A stretch of DNA of 59,655 bases from Solobacterium sp. (lineage in GTDB: Bacteria > Bacillota_I > Bacilli_A > Erysipelotrichales > Erysipelotrichaceae). Both the position numbers and the translations under genes were made by a program. Below the pieces are notes generated by a model. That model did not search any database and was not told where the DNA came from. It worked only from the letters and a program-made list of their open reading frames with translations. Shown here one piece after another: positions 52,854-59,655 of this stretch. Each line of letters begins with the position of its first letter. Within the stretch, counting starts at the first letter, position 1. The DNA lies in contig JAFWCM010000004.1 in the NCBI GenBank assembly GCA_017536885.1, forward strand, positions 1 through 59,655, read 5' to 3'.

Positions 52854-53534
52854 CTATCTGACCATTTTTTCAAAGGCGTTCTTCGCCGCATTCTGTTCCG
52901 CTTCTTTTTTGCTCGAACCGCTTCCGGTTCCCATCACGAGATCATCCACGACGGCATTCATCGTAAACGTCGGGGAATTGGGCGGGCCGGACTCTCCGAC
53001 CAGCACGTATTTCACCGAATTCCGGCGGTCTGCCTGTACGTATTCCTGCAGTTTTGTCTTGAAATCCTTGAATTCATCGAGCGCCCGGGGATGGGTGATA
53101 TAGGCATCCATTGCCTCATGGAGAATGATGTCCACCGCCTCCATGCCCTGATCGAGATACAGGGCGCCGAGAAATGCCTCGAACATATCGGCGATGATCG
53201 CATCCTTGTTTCTTCCCCCGGTCTTTTCCTCCCCGCTTCCAAGCAACAGAAACCGGTTCAGTTCCATCTTCCGCGCATACCCGGCCAGTGCCTTCTCACA
53301 GACCAGAGACGAACGCAGCCGCGTCATCTCCCCTTCGGAAAGCGGCGGTTCGATCGGGTAGATCTTCGAACTGCTCCAGAGCTGAAGCACGGCATCGCCC
53401 ATGAATTCCAGGCGTTCGTTGTCATGACAGCGCTTATGTTCGTTGGCATAGCTCGAATGCATGAAGGCCTGCTGAATCAGCCGTTCATCCTTTACGTTTA
53501 TGCCGCGGCGTTTCAGCCAGTCGATACAGTCCAT
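52854..53534 (-). CDS. rnc: Ribonuclease III
   Basis: A 226-residue double-strand-specific endonuclease acting in rRNA processing and RNA turnover. The catalytic signature NERLEFMGDAVLQLW is complete, with the second acidic cluster in DMFEAFLGALYLD. The C-terminal dsRNA-binding domain runs from about residue 155 (DFKTKLQEYVQ) to GSSKKEAEQNAAKNAFEKM. It lies 12 bases after recG. In Bacillus acpP and plsX-fab genes lie between recG and rnc; here they are absent. Confidence 0.95.
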   Translation of the reverse strand: MDCIDWLKRRGINVKDERLIQQAFMHSSYANEHKRCHDNERLEFMGDAVLQLWSSSKIYPIEPPLSEGEMTRLRSSLVCEKALAGYARKMELNRFLLLGSGEEKTGGRNKDAIIADMFEAFLGALYLDQGMEAVDIILHEAMDAYITHPRALDEFKDFKTKLQEYVQADRRNSVKYVLVGESGPPNSPTFTMNAVVDDLVMGTGSGSSKKEAEQNAAKNAFEKMVR

Positions 53535-53546
53535 GAAACCCTCCCA

Positions 53547-55559
53547 TCAATCCGCATATCCGGCATTGTTCCGGCTGCCTTCCCGCACGAGATCAAGAAG
53601 CCGGGCACAGTCGGGATGATCGGGATCCATCATGATCTCGTAAGCATCCTGCCGCGCCGCATTCATTATCCCGGTGTCTTCGATCATATTTCCGAGCAGA
53701 AACTCGGGAAGGCCGCTCTGTCTTGTTCCCAGTATATCACCCGGCCCCCGAAGACGTAAGTCTTCCATCGAGATCACAAACCCGTCGGTCGTTTTTTCCA
53801 GTACCTCAAGCCGTTCCAGGGTCGAAGGTTCCCTGCTGGAAGTGAGCAGCCAGCAATACCCCTGATCTTTTCCCCGCTGCACCCGTCCGCGCAGCTGATG
53901 AAGCTGGGAGAGGCCGAAGCGGTCAGCGTCATAGATGATCATCCCGGTTGCGTTGACGACGTTCATTCCGACTTCGACGACGGTCGTCGAGACCAGCACC
54001 TGGATGTCGTTGTCGTAGAATTCCCGCATCACGGTTTCCTTTTCCGCTGAGCTCATCCGCCCGTGCAGTACCCCGGTGCGGTATGGCGCAAAAAGACTGC
54101 TCAGTACAATCGCCACATCCAGTGCAGCTCTGGCATCGTAGTTTTCATTCTTCTCGATCGCGGCGGTGATCACATAAAGCTGATGTCCCTGATCAAGAAG
54201 AGCCTTCACATCGTTCAGTACGGAACGGAAGCTGTTCTCTCTGATCAGCTTCGTATAGACCGGCTTTCTTCCTTCCGGCAGAGTCTCGATCGTCGAAATC
54301 TCCATATCCCCGTACAATGTGCTTGCCAGGGTCCTTGGGATCGGGGTGGCGCTCATCAGAAGAAAGTCCACCATATATCCCTTTTCCCGCAGGGCTTTTC
54401 GCTGGGCAACACCGAATCGCTGCTGTTCATCCGCAACCACTAACCCAAGTCTATGAAACTCCACCCCTTCCTGAATCAGTGAATGGGTGCCCGCGATGAT
54501 GTCAATCGTTCCGTCCTGCAGCCCTTTGAGCACCTGTTCCTTGTCGGAACTGCTCTGGCCGCTGTACAGGACTTCGATCTTCAAAGACAGCGAAGAAAGC
54601 AGCGACCGCAGAGAATCGGCGTGCTGTCTGGCCAGGATTTCCGTCGGGGCAAGGATCGCAGCCTGATAGCCGGCCAATGCACAGGCGGCCATGGCGATGC
54701 CCGCGACGGCGGTTTTGCCGCAGCCGACATCCCCCTGCAGCAATCTATACATCGGGCTTGGGGAGCTCATGTCGTTGAGGATCTCTCCGACCGCCTTCTT
54801 CTGACCCGAAGTCAGAGGAAACGGCAGCGAAGCGATCAATTGATCCACGGTTCTCTGATCGAACATCCGCGGCTCCTTGTAGGCGGAGGCACCGTGCATC
54901 GATTTCATGAGTTCGATCGAAGTGAAGAACTTCAGAAACTCTTCATACTTCAATGTCCGGTATGCCTGATGAATCTCTTCCCTGTCGTTGGGAAAGTGAA
55001 TCCTTTTCAGGGCGGTCTCCTTATCGGAAAGCCGGTATTTTCGTCGATATCTGATGGGAATCACATCCGGAATGTTCTCATGCATGGCAAAGAGAATCCG
55101 CTCCATGCACGCCCGTACGGTTTTCTGCCGGATGCCGGCCTTGACGGAATAGACGGGTGTGATCTCGGCCTGCTCGTCGAGCGACCGTTTGTTGTAGGTC
55201 ATCGCCGTCACCCGGTTTTTCCCGTTGTAAATCCCGGTCACGGTGATGAGATCGCCGTCTTTGAGCTGTTTTGCCCAGGGGCGGTTGAAGATCGTGATAT
55301 GGATGATCTCCTCATCGGCGAGAACATCGAACTTTGCCATGTTCTTTCCGTGCACGTAGAGTGCGGTCACCCGTCCCGATACCGTTCCTTCAAAGGTCAC
55401 CTTGTCCTTCTCCTTCCAGAGGGACGGTTCGGCTTTGTTGAGGATGTCATAGCGGAACGGATAATAGGAAAGCGCCTCTTCGGCGGTATTGATTCCCAGG
55501 GTATTCAGTACTTCGATGCGGTGCGGGGTCAGCCCGAGCCTCTTGTCTTTCAGGTCCAT
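53547..55559 (-). CDS. recG: ATP-dependent DNA helicase RecG
   Basis: A 670-residue branched-DNA helicase that remodels stalled forks. From the ATG at 55559 the wedge/OB domain includes YPFRYDILNKAEP and NRPWAKQLKDGDLITVTG. Helicase motifs follow: QGDVGCGKTAVAGIA (Walker A), VVADEQQRFGVAQR (DEQQ box), LMSATPIPRTLA and QLRGRVQRGKDQGYCWLL. A TTG start 21 bases upstream is possible, but the ATG gives the usual family N-terminus. A terminator for fakA lies just upstream, so recG may begin a new unit. Confidence 0.95.
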   Translation of the reverse strand: MDLKDKRLGLTPHRIEVLNTLGINTAEEALSYYPFRYDILNKAEPSLWKEKDKVTFEGTVSGRVTALYVHGKNMAKFDVLADEEIIHITIFNRPWAKQLKDGDLITVTGIYNGKNRVTAMTYNKRSLDEQAEITPVYSVKAGIRQKTVRACMERILFAMHENIPDVIPIRYRRKYRLSDKETALKRIHFPNDREEIHQAYRTLKYEEFLKFFTSIELMKSMHGASAYKEPRMFDQRTVDQLIASLPFPLTSGQKKAVGEILNDMSSPSPMYRLLQGDVGCGKTAVAGIAMAACALAGYQAAILAPTEILARQHADSLRSLLSSLSLKIEVLYSGQSSSDKEQVLKGLQDGTIDIIAGTHSLIQEGVEFHRLGLVVADEQQRFGVAQRKALREKGYMVDFLLMSATPIPRTLASTLYGDMEISTIETLPEGRKPVYTKLIRENSFRSVLNDVKALLDQGHQLYVITAAIEKNENYDARAALDVAIVLSSLFAPYRTGVLHGRMSSAEKETVMREFYDNDIQVLVSTTVVEVGMNVVNATGMIIYDADRFGLSQLHQLRGRVQRGKDQGYCWLLTSSREPSTLERLEVLEKTTDGFVISMEDLRLRGPGDILGTRQSGLPEFLLGNMIEDTGIMNAARQDAYEIMMDPDHPDCARLLDLVREGSRNNAGYAD

Positions 55560-55583
55560 TGAAACCAGTATACCTCTCAACGC

Positions 55584-55606
55584 GAAAAAAGACCCGCAAA
55601 GGGTCT
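55584..55606 (-). terminator. Terminator between fakA and recG
   Basis: On the minus strand AGACCC (55606-55601) pairs with GGGTCT (55595-55590) around a 5-base loop, followed by TTTTTT. It lies 16 bases after the fakA stop codon. Confidence 0.85.
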
Positions 55607-55622
55607 CTCTTCGGTTCAGATT

Positions 55623-57224
55623 TTATTCGACGCCGATGATGTAGCTGTAGACCGGCTGGCCGCCGTTTTCGACATCCACATCGACTTCGTAATTCTCTTC
55701 GATATACTTCTGCAGTGCTTCCGTATCCGCATCGCCTGCGTCCTTGCCCTGGATCAGGGTGATGATCTCGCTTTCGGAATCGCACATGCGGTCGATCAGT
55801 CCCTTCGCCGCCGCAAGCATATCGCGGTCGGTCAGAACAATCTCCTTGTTCAGGATGCCCATATAATCGCCTTCGTGAATCACGGTTCCCTCAATCGAGG
55901 TGTCCTTGATCGCATAGGTGATCTGTCCGGTCTTGACATGGGCGATCGCTTCCTTCATCTCATCGGTATTCACCTCGGGGCTCTCCTGCGGGTTGAATAC
56001 GATGCATGCCGAGAGGCCTTCGGGAATACTCCGGGTTTCGAGAACGATGATGTCCTTGTCTTCCGTGACTTCCGCCGCCTGCTTGGCTGCCATGATGATG
56101 TTGGAGTTGTTGGGAAGGATGAAGATGTGCCTTGCGTTGACGGTGCGGATCGCTTCGACGAAATCCTCGGTCGAGGGATTCATCGTCTGACCGCCGGAGA
56201 CAATCGCATCGGCTCTGTACTCCTTGAAGAGCTTCTCGAGGCCGCTTCCGGCGCAGACGGTGATGATTCCGTATTCTGCCTCTTCCTTCTTCTCCGCCTT
56301 TTCCTCCAGGATCGAAGGCGGCAGTTCCCTGTCCAACGGACTGATCTGAATCTGTTCGAACTGTCCGTATCTCTGCGCCAGGTTCAAAGCATCGCCAGGC
56401 GACAGGGTGTTGACTCTTGTCTTGACGAGATCGTTGTCGATGATCACCGTTGCGTGATCCCCAAGCCCCCGCATGCCGTCGCGGTATTTCGATTCCTTGA
56501 ACTTGTGCTTTCCGTTTTCGGAGAGCTTCAGGATGAACTCGGTCCGGTAGCCGTTGACCTTTGCCGGTTCGCTTTCGGCCGTGCCGGGTTCGCTTTCCTG
56601 AACCGGCGTGCCCTTGAGCCAGGCAAGAAAGCCTTCAAAGATCGCCAGAAGGCCGCTGCCGCCGGAGTCCACAACCCGGGCTTCCTTGAGAATCGGAAGA
56701 AGATCCGGCGTTCTCGACAGCGAAGCTTTGGCTTCGGTGCAGAGCACGTCCATATACTCTTCCATGGAACAGGCGGGATGATCTTTGACATAGGCATCCG
56801 CCGCATCGCAGGATTCTCTTACGACCGTGAGAATCGTGCCTTCCACCGGCCGCATGACGGCCTTGTAGGCCATCTTGGAGCCGTTTTTCATCGCTGCGGA
56901 AAAGGCTTCGGAATTCAATTCCTTCTGATCCCCGATCGCCTGATAAAAGCCGCGGAAGATCTGGGAGGTGATGACGCCGGAGTTTCCGCGCGCCCCCATC
57001 AGAAGACCTCTGCTCAGGGTTTTGGCGACGATCGGCAGATCCTCGCTTCCCGCTTTTCTCACTTCGGCAACGCCGTTGGTGAACGTAAGAGACATATTCG
57101 TGCCGGTATCCCCGTCAGGTACGGGAAAGACGTTCAGAGCGTCTACTTCTTTTTTGCGGTTATTCAGATTGTTACAGCCGCTTTCCAGCATTTCGCGAAA
57201 CTGTTTTCCATTGATCAGATCCAT
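55623..57224 (-). CDS. fakA: Fatty acid kinase catalytic subunit FakA (DAK2/YloV family)
   Basis: A 533-residue protein with an N-terminal DAK2/DhaL domain (VFPVPDGDTGTNMSLT with the metal-binding Asp cluster; MGARGNSGVITSQI), a middle domain and a C-terminal DegV-like domain (VSGGQTMNPSTEDFVEAI; FILPNNSNIIMAAKQAAE). With a FakB partner the family phosphorylates exogenous fatty acids for phospholipid synthesis. No FakB gene is in the window. It follows the Asp23 gene by 9 bases, the usual pairing in Bacillota. Confidence 0.93.
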   Translation of the reverse strand: MDLINGKQFREMLESGCNNLNNRKKEVDALNVFPVPDGDTGTNMSLTFTNGVAEVRKAGSEDLPIVAKTLSRGLLMGARGNSGVITSQIFRGFYQAIGDQKELNSEAFSAAMKNGSKMAYKAVMRPVEGTILTVVRESCDAADAYVKDHPACSMEEYMDVLCTEAKASLSRTPDLLPILKEARVVDSGGSGLLAIFEGFLAWLKGTPVQESEPGTAESEPAKVNGYRTEFILKLSENGKHKFKESKYRDGMRGLGDHATVIIDNDLVKTRVNTLSPGDALNLAQRYGQFEQIQISPLDRELPPSILEEKAEKKEEAEYGIITVCAGSGLEKLFKEYRADAIVSGGQTMNPSTEDFVEAIRTVNARHIFILPNNSNIIMAAKQAAEVTEDKDIIVLETRSIPEGLSACIVFNPQESPEVNTDEMKEAIAHVKTGQITYAIKDTSIEGTVIHEGDYMGILNKEIVLTDRDMLAAAKGLIDRMCDSESEIITLIQGKDAGDADTEALQKYIEENYEVDVDVENGGQPVYSYIIGVE

Positions 57225-57233
57225 ACCGAAACC

Positions 57234-57599
57234 TCACTCTTCATCCATTGTCGCAACGCCCTGCACAAAGACGTTTACGGCAGTGATCGGCTCCGAAAGG
57301 GATTTTTCGAGCACGTATTTCACTTTTTTCTGGGCTTCCTGCACCACTTCGGAGATCTTCACTCCGAAACTGACGATGATGTAAAGATCGATCTCGAGAC
57401 CTTCGTCCTTATTCTTCACGACAACGCCGCGGCTGAAGTTTTCCTGCTTCAGAAGCTCCGCAAGACCATCTCTGAACAGGTTCTTGCTGGCCATGCCGAC
57501 AACGCCGTAGCATTCCGTAATCACTCCACCCGCAAGTGAGGCGACCGCTTCTTCCGTGACGCTGATCGGGCCGTAGTTTGTTCTGCGTTCCACTGTCAT
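57234..57599 (-). CDS. Asp23/Gls24-family protein (YloU-like)
   Basis: A 121-residue protein of the Asp23 family. Visible pattern: ISVTEEAVASLAGGVITECYGVVGMA at the start of the domain (shown in part), and LYIIVSFGVKISEVVQ near residue 72. Members sit at the membrane and are linked to envelope stress and fatty acid kinase function. GTAGGAGGA precedes the ATG. A TATAAT box is 30 bases upstream. It is the first gene of the asp23-fakA unit. Confidence 0.93.
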   Translation of the reverse strand: MTVERRTNYGPISVTEEAVASLAGGVITECYGVVGMASKNLFRDGLAELLKQENFSRGVVVKNKDEGLEIDLYIIVSFGVKISEVVQEAQKKVKYVLEKSLSEPITAVNVFVQGVATMDEE

Positions 57600-57631
57600 T
57601 GTTAAATCCTCCTACCAAGACGGACCAAACT

Positions 57632-57637
57632 ATTATA
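57632..57637 (-). promoter_or_regulatory. -10 box of the asp23-fakA unit
   Basis: A perfect TATAAT on the minus strand, 33 bases before the start codon. The -35 region at 17 bases (GTATGA) is weak. The box lies just past the cysE stop codon. Confidence 0.5.
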
Positions 57638-57653
57638 ACTCAGTTCCCTGCAT

Positions 57654-58505
57654 TCATACAGAGGGTTGCTTCGGGATGATTTCATCCCGGAAGGTATGAA
57701 TGATCGTGGTGTATTCGGGGACCGATTCCATCAGCCAGACGTTGCCGCCGATGACGGAATGGCTGCCGATCACCGTATCGCCGCCGAGAATCGTCGCATT
57801 GGCGTAGATGACGACGTGATCGCCGATATCCGGATGGCGCTTGCCGCCCTTGACGGGATTGCCCTGGGCATCCTTTTCAAAGCTCTTGGCACCGATCGTC
57901 ACGCCCTGGTAGAGCTTGACGTGGTGGCCGATCCGGGCGGTTTCGCCGATGACGATGCCGGTGCCGTGGTCGATGCAGAAATACTCGCCGATCGTGGCGC
58001 CGGGGTTGATGTCGATGCCGGTTTTCTCATGCGCGTATTCGGTCATGATCCGGGGAATATAAGGCACTCCGAGCTTCACCAGCTCATGGGCAATGCGGTA
58101 GATACTGATCGCGTAGAAGCCGGGATAGCAGATGATAACCTCGGCTCTTGATTTGGCGGCGGGGTCGCCGTCATAGATTGCCTGAATATCCGTATCGATG
58201 AGCCGCATGATCTCGGGAAGCTGTTCCAGGAACGTATCGGTCAGCACATCCGCCTTCATGAGATTCTGCCCGGAGAAGCACAGCACGCTGATCAGCTCCC
58301 GCTTGAGGTCGGCCCGAAGCTGCCCCAGAGCGGTTTCCGGGTTGAGGTCCATGAAGGTATAGTATCCCGGAAGCAGAATCACCTGGGTCTTCTTGATCAA
58401 AGACACCACCCGCTTGCGGTCGGTGATCGTCCGCGGCGCGTTGAAATCATTGTTGCGCGCCACTCTGATTTCATTCAGGATTTCCGTATCGGTCTTTCTC
58501 ATCAC
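57654..58505 (-). CDS. cysE: Serine O-acetyltransferase (EpsC/CysE type)
   Basis: A 283-residue enzyme that acetylates L-serine for cysteine synthesis. The N-terminal helical domain is followed by a left-handed beta-helix of hexapeptide repeats: DINPGATIGEYFCIDHGTGIVIG, HVKLYQGVTIGAKSF, GGKRHPDIGDHVVIYANATILGG. His and Asp of the catalytic site are in IDHGTG. The gene overlaps cysK by 4 bases (ATGA), so the two enzymes are made together and may form the cysteine synthase complex. It lacks the C-terminal Ile peptide typical of CysE docking; it ends in PKQPSV. Confidence 0.92.
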   Translation of the reverse strand: MMRKTDTEILNEIRVARNNDFNAPRTITDRKRVVSLIKKTQVILLPGYYTFMDLNPETALGQLRADLKRELISVLCFSGQNLMKADVLTDTFLEQLPEIMRLIDTDIQAIYDGDPAAKSRAEVIICYPGFYAISIYRIAHELVKLGVPYIPRIMTEYAHEKTGIDINPGATIGEYFCIDHGTGIVIGETARIGHHVKLYQGVTIGAKSFEKDAQGNPVKGGKRHPDIGDHVVIYANATILGGDTVIGSHSVIGGNVWLMESVPEYTTIIHTFRDEIIPKQPSV

Positions 58506-59431
58506 CAGTCCTCAAACAATCCGGCGGAAAGATACCGGTCGCCATGATCCGGCAGGACCCCGACGATATTCTTCCCGCAATACTCCGGCCGCTTCGCCAG
58601 TTCAATCATCGCATGCAGTGCGGCCCCGGAGGAAATTCCGATCAGGATCGATTCCGTGGCCGCAAATTTCCTGGCAGAGGCATATGCTTCTTCGTCTTTT
58701 ACCCGGATGATCTCATCGATCAGTGAGACATCCAGCGCTTTGGGAATAAAGCCGCCGCCGATCCCCTGGATCCCATGGCTTCCCGGAGCCTCGCCGGAGA
58801 GCACCGCCGAGCGGTCGGGTTCGACCGCAACGGTCTGAAATGCAATGCCGCGCTCTCTGAGATACCGGCTGATGCCGGTCAGGGTTCCGCCGGTTCCCAC
58901 CCCGGCTACGAGCGCATCGATCTTTCCGTCAAGATCGTGCTCGATCTCGGGTCCGGTGGTTTCGTAGTGGGCCCGCGGGTTGGCGGGGTTGGAAAACTGA
59001 TCGGGGATAAAGGATCCCGGGGTCTTGGAAGAGAGGTCTTCGGCCATTGCGATGGCCCCCTTCATCCCTTCTTTGCCCGGGCTCAGGATCACCTCTGCCC
59101 CATAGGCTTTCATTAAGGCGATGCGCTCTTTCGACATCGTATCGGGCATCACGATCACCACTTTATAGCCGCGGTTTCTGCCGATCGCCGCCAGGGCGAT
59201 GCCGGTATTCCCGCTGGTGGGTTCGATGATCATCCCGCCGGGTTTCAGAACGCCGCGCTCTTCGGCATCGAGAATCATGTAATATGCCGCACGGTCCTTG
59301 GCCGAGCCGGTCAGGTTGTAACACTCCATCTTGGCATACAGCTGTGATGAAAGCCCCATCTCTTTTTCGAGATGCGTAAGCCTCAGCAGCGGCGTATCGC
59401 CGATGAACTCTTCCACGTTTTCCCTGCGCAT
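58502..59431 (-). CDS. cysK: Cysteine synthase (O-acetylserine sulfhydrylase)
   Basis: A 309-residue PLP enzyme converting O-acetylserine and sulfide to cysteine. The PLP lysine lies in NLTGSAKDRAAYYM, the substrate loop is EPTSGNTGIALA, and the phosphate-binding loop is GVGTGGTLTGISRYL. The ATG at 59431 was chosen because AGGAGGGTTGATC precedes it; a TTG two codons earlier is the alternative. The ribosome site lies inside the end of the upstream gene, so the three genes form a coupled unit. Confidence 0.95.
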   Translation of the reverse strand: MRRENVEEFIGDTPLLRLTHLEKEMGLSSQLYAKMECYNLTGSAKDRAAYYMILDAEERGVLKPGGMIIEPTSGNTGIALAAIGRNRGYKVVIVMPDTMSKERIALMKAYGAEVILSPGKEGMKGAIAMAEDLSSKTPGSFIPDQFSNPANPRAHYETTGPEIEHDLDGKIDALVAGVGTGGTLTGISRYLRERGIAFQTVAVEPDRSAVLSGEAPGSHGIQGIGGGFIPKALDVSLIDEIIRVKDEEAYASARKFAATESILIGISSGAALHAMIELAKRPEYCGKNIVGVLPDHGDRYLSAGLFEDW

Positions 59432-59433
59432 GA

Positions 59434-59655
59434 TCAACCCTCCTGTACCTGCGGTTCGCTGTTTTCTGCTGTTTCTTCGGAAGGCTGATCTTCACTGCCT
59501 TCCTGTCCCTCTTCGCCTTCTTCGCCTTCTTCCTCTTCGGGCGGAGGTTCCTCGAGGTATCCCTTCTTATACCATCCTTCGATGTAGTGATTCAGGAAGT
59601 CGTTATCCCTGACATCACTGCCGTAATCATCGATCGGAATGACGATCTTATTGCC
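59434..59655 (-). CDS. C-terminal end of an unidentified protein with acidic tail (partial)
   Basis: An open frame enters from the right edge and stops at 59434. The visible 73 residues begin GNKIVIPIDDYGSDVRDN, continue through FLNHYIEGWYKKGYLEEPPP and end in a long Glu/Gly/Gln/Ser-rich tail. I do not recognise the family from this fragment. Its stop codon is 2 bases before the cysK start, so it belongs to the cysK-cysE unit. Confidence 0.75.
   Translation of the reverse strand, partial: GNKIVIPIDDYGSDVRDNDFLNHYIEGWYKKGYLEEPPPEEEEGEEGEEGQEGSEDQPSEETAENSEPQVQEG

Noticed and set aside
55875..57539. A 554-codon plus-strand frame opposite fakA and asp23
   Set aside because: Antisense shadow without motifs or start signals.

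Overview
The window looks like the chromosome of a Gram-positive, low-to-mid GC Bacillota, most likely in or near the Erysipelotrichales. Supporting points are the PolC-type replicative polymerase, the rimP-nusA-ylxR-infB-rbfA order, the Asp23-FakA pair, WXG100 proteins, lipobox lipoproteins, AGGAGG-type ribosome sites and the absence of outer-membrane genes. The species is inference. Almost every gene lies on the minus strand, so operons read from high to low coordinates. I see no tRNA, rRNA or CRISPR array. The only mobile DNA I could identify is one broken IS1595-type transposase.

Region 1 (1-5.0 kb): two WXG100 proteins followed by a large lipoprotein with S-layer-homology-like repeats that runs off the left edge, then a small membrane protein, an ArsP/DUF318 permease and a DUF362 lipoprotein. 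Region 2 (5.4-11.45 kb): a galactoside operon (tetR, GH2 beta-galactosidase, GPH symporter, GH36 alpha-galactosidase) with a clear promoter, four concentric operator half-sites and a terminator. Galactokinase is elsewhere, at 51.5-52.8 kb. Region 3 (11.5-18.4 kb): an accessory stretch with a secreted C39-like protease, two proteins with double-glycine-type leaders (one a zinc-ribbon protein, one with a ubiquitin-like pattern), a transposase remnant fused to a truncated lipoprotein gene, a cell-surface 5'-nucleotidase-like enzyme and an InlB-repeat secreted protein.

Region 4 (18.3-39.1 kb) is the most striking part: about 20 kb, apparently one transcription unit, encoding synthesis and modification of an exopolysaccharide. 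In order of transcription: tetR, a membrane-anchored thioredoxin-GH8 fusion, a polytopic membrane protein, a membrane protein with a degenerate GGDEF domain that keeps an RxxD I-site, a DUF2334 deacetylase-like protein, a BcsA-like GT2 synthase without PilZ, a BcsB-like protein, a GT-C-like protein, an MBOAT acyltransferase, an SGNH protein with three LamG-like repeats, a 1091-residue membrane protein made of two related halves, and UDP-GlcNAc 2-epimerase. The proposed reading is a c-di-GMP-responsive, ManNAc-containing, acylated and deacetylated polymer comparable to the Listeria Pss system, with extra parts.

Region 5 (39.1-40.6 kb) is gene-poor: one small L7/L12-like ORF and several inverted repeats. 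Region 6 (40.6-59.7 kb) is core genome: rimP-nusA-ylxR-infB-rbfA, polC, recG-rnc-galK-herA-like, asp23-fakA and cysK-cysE, divided by intrinsic terminators.
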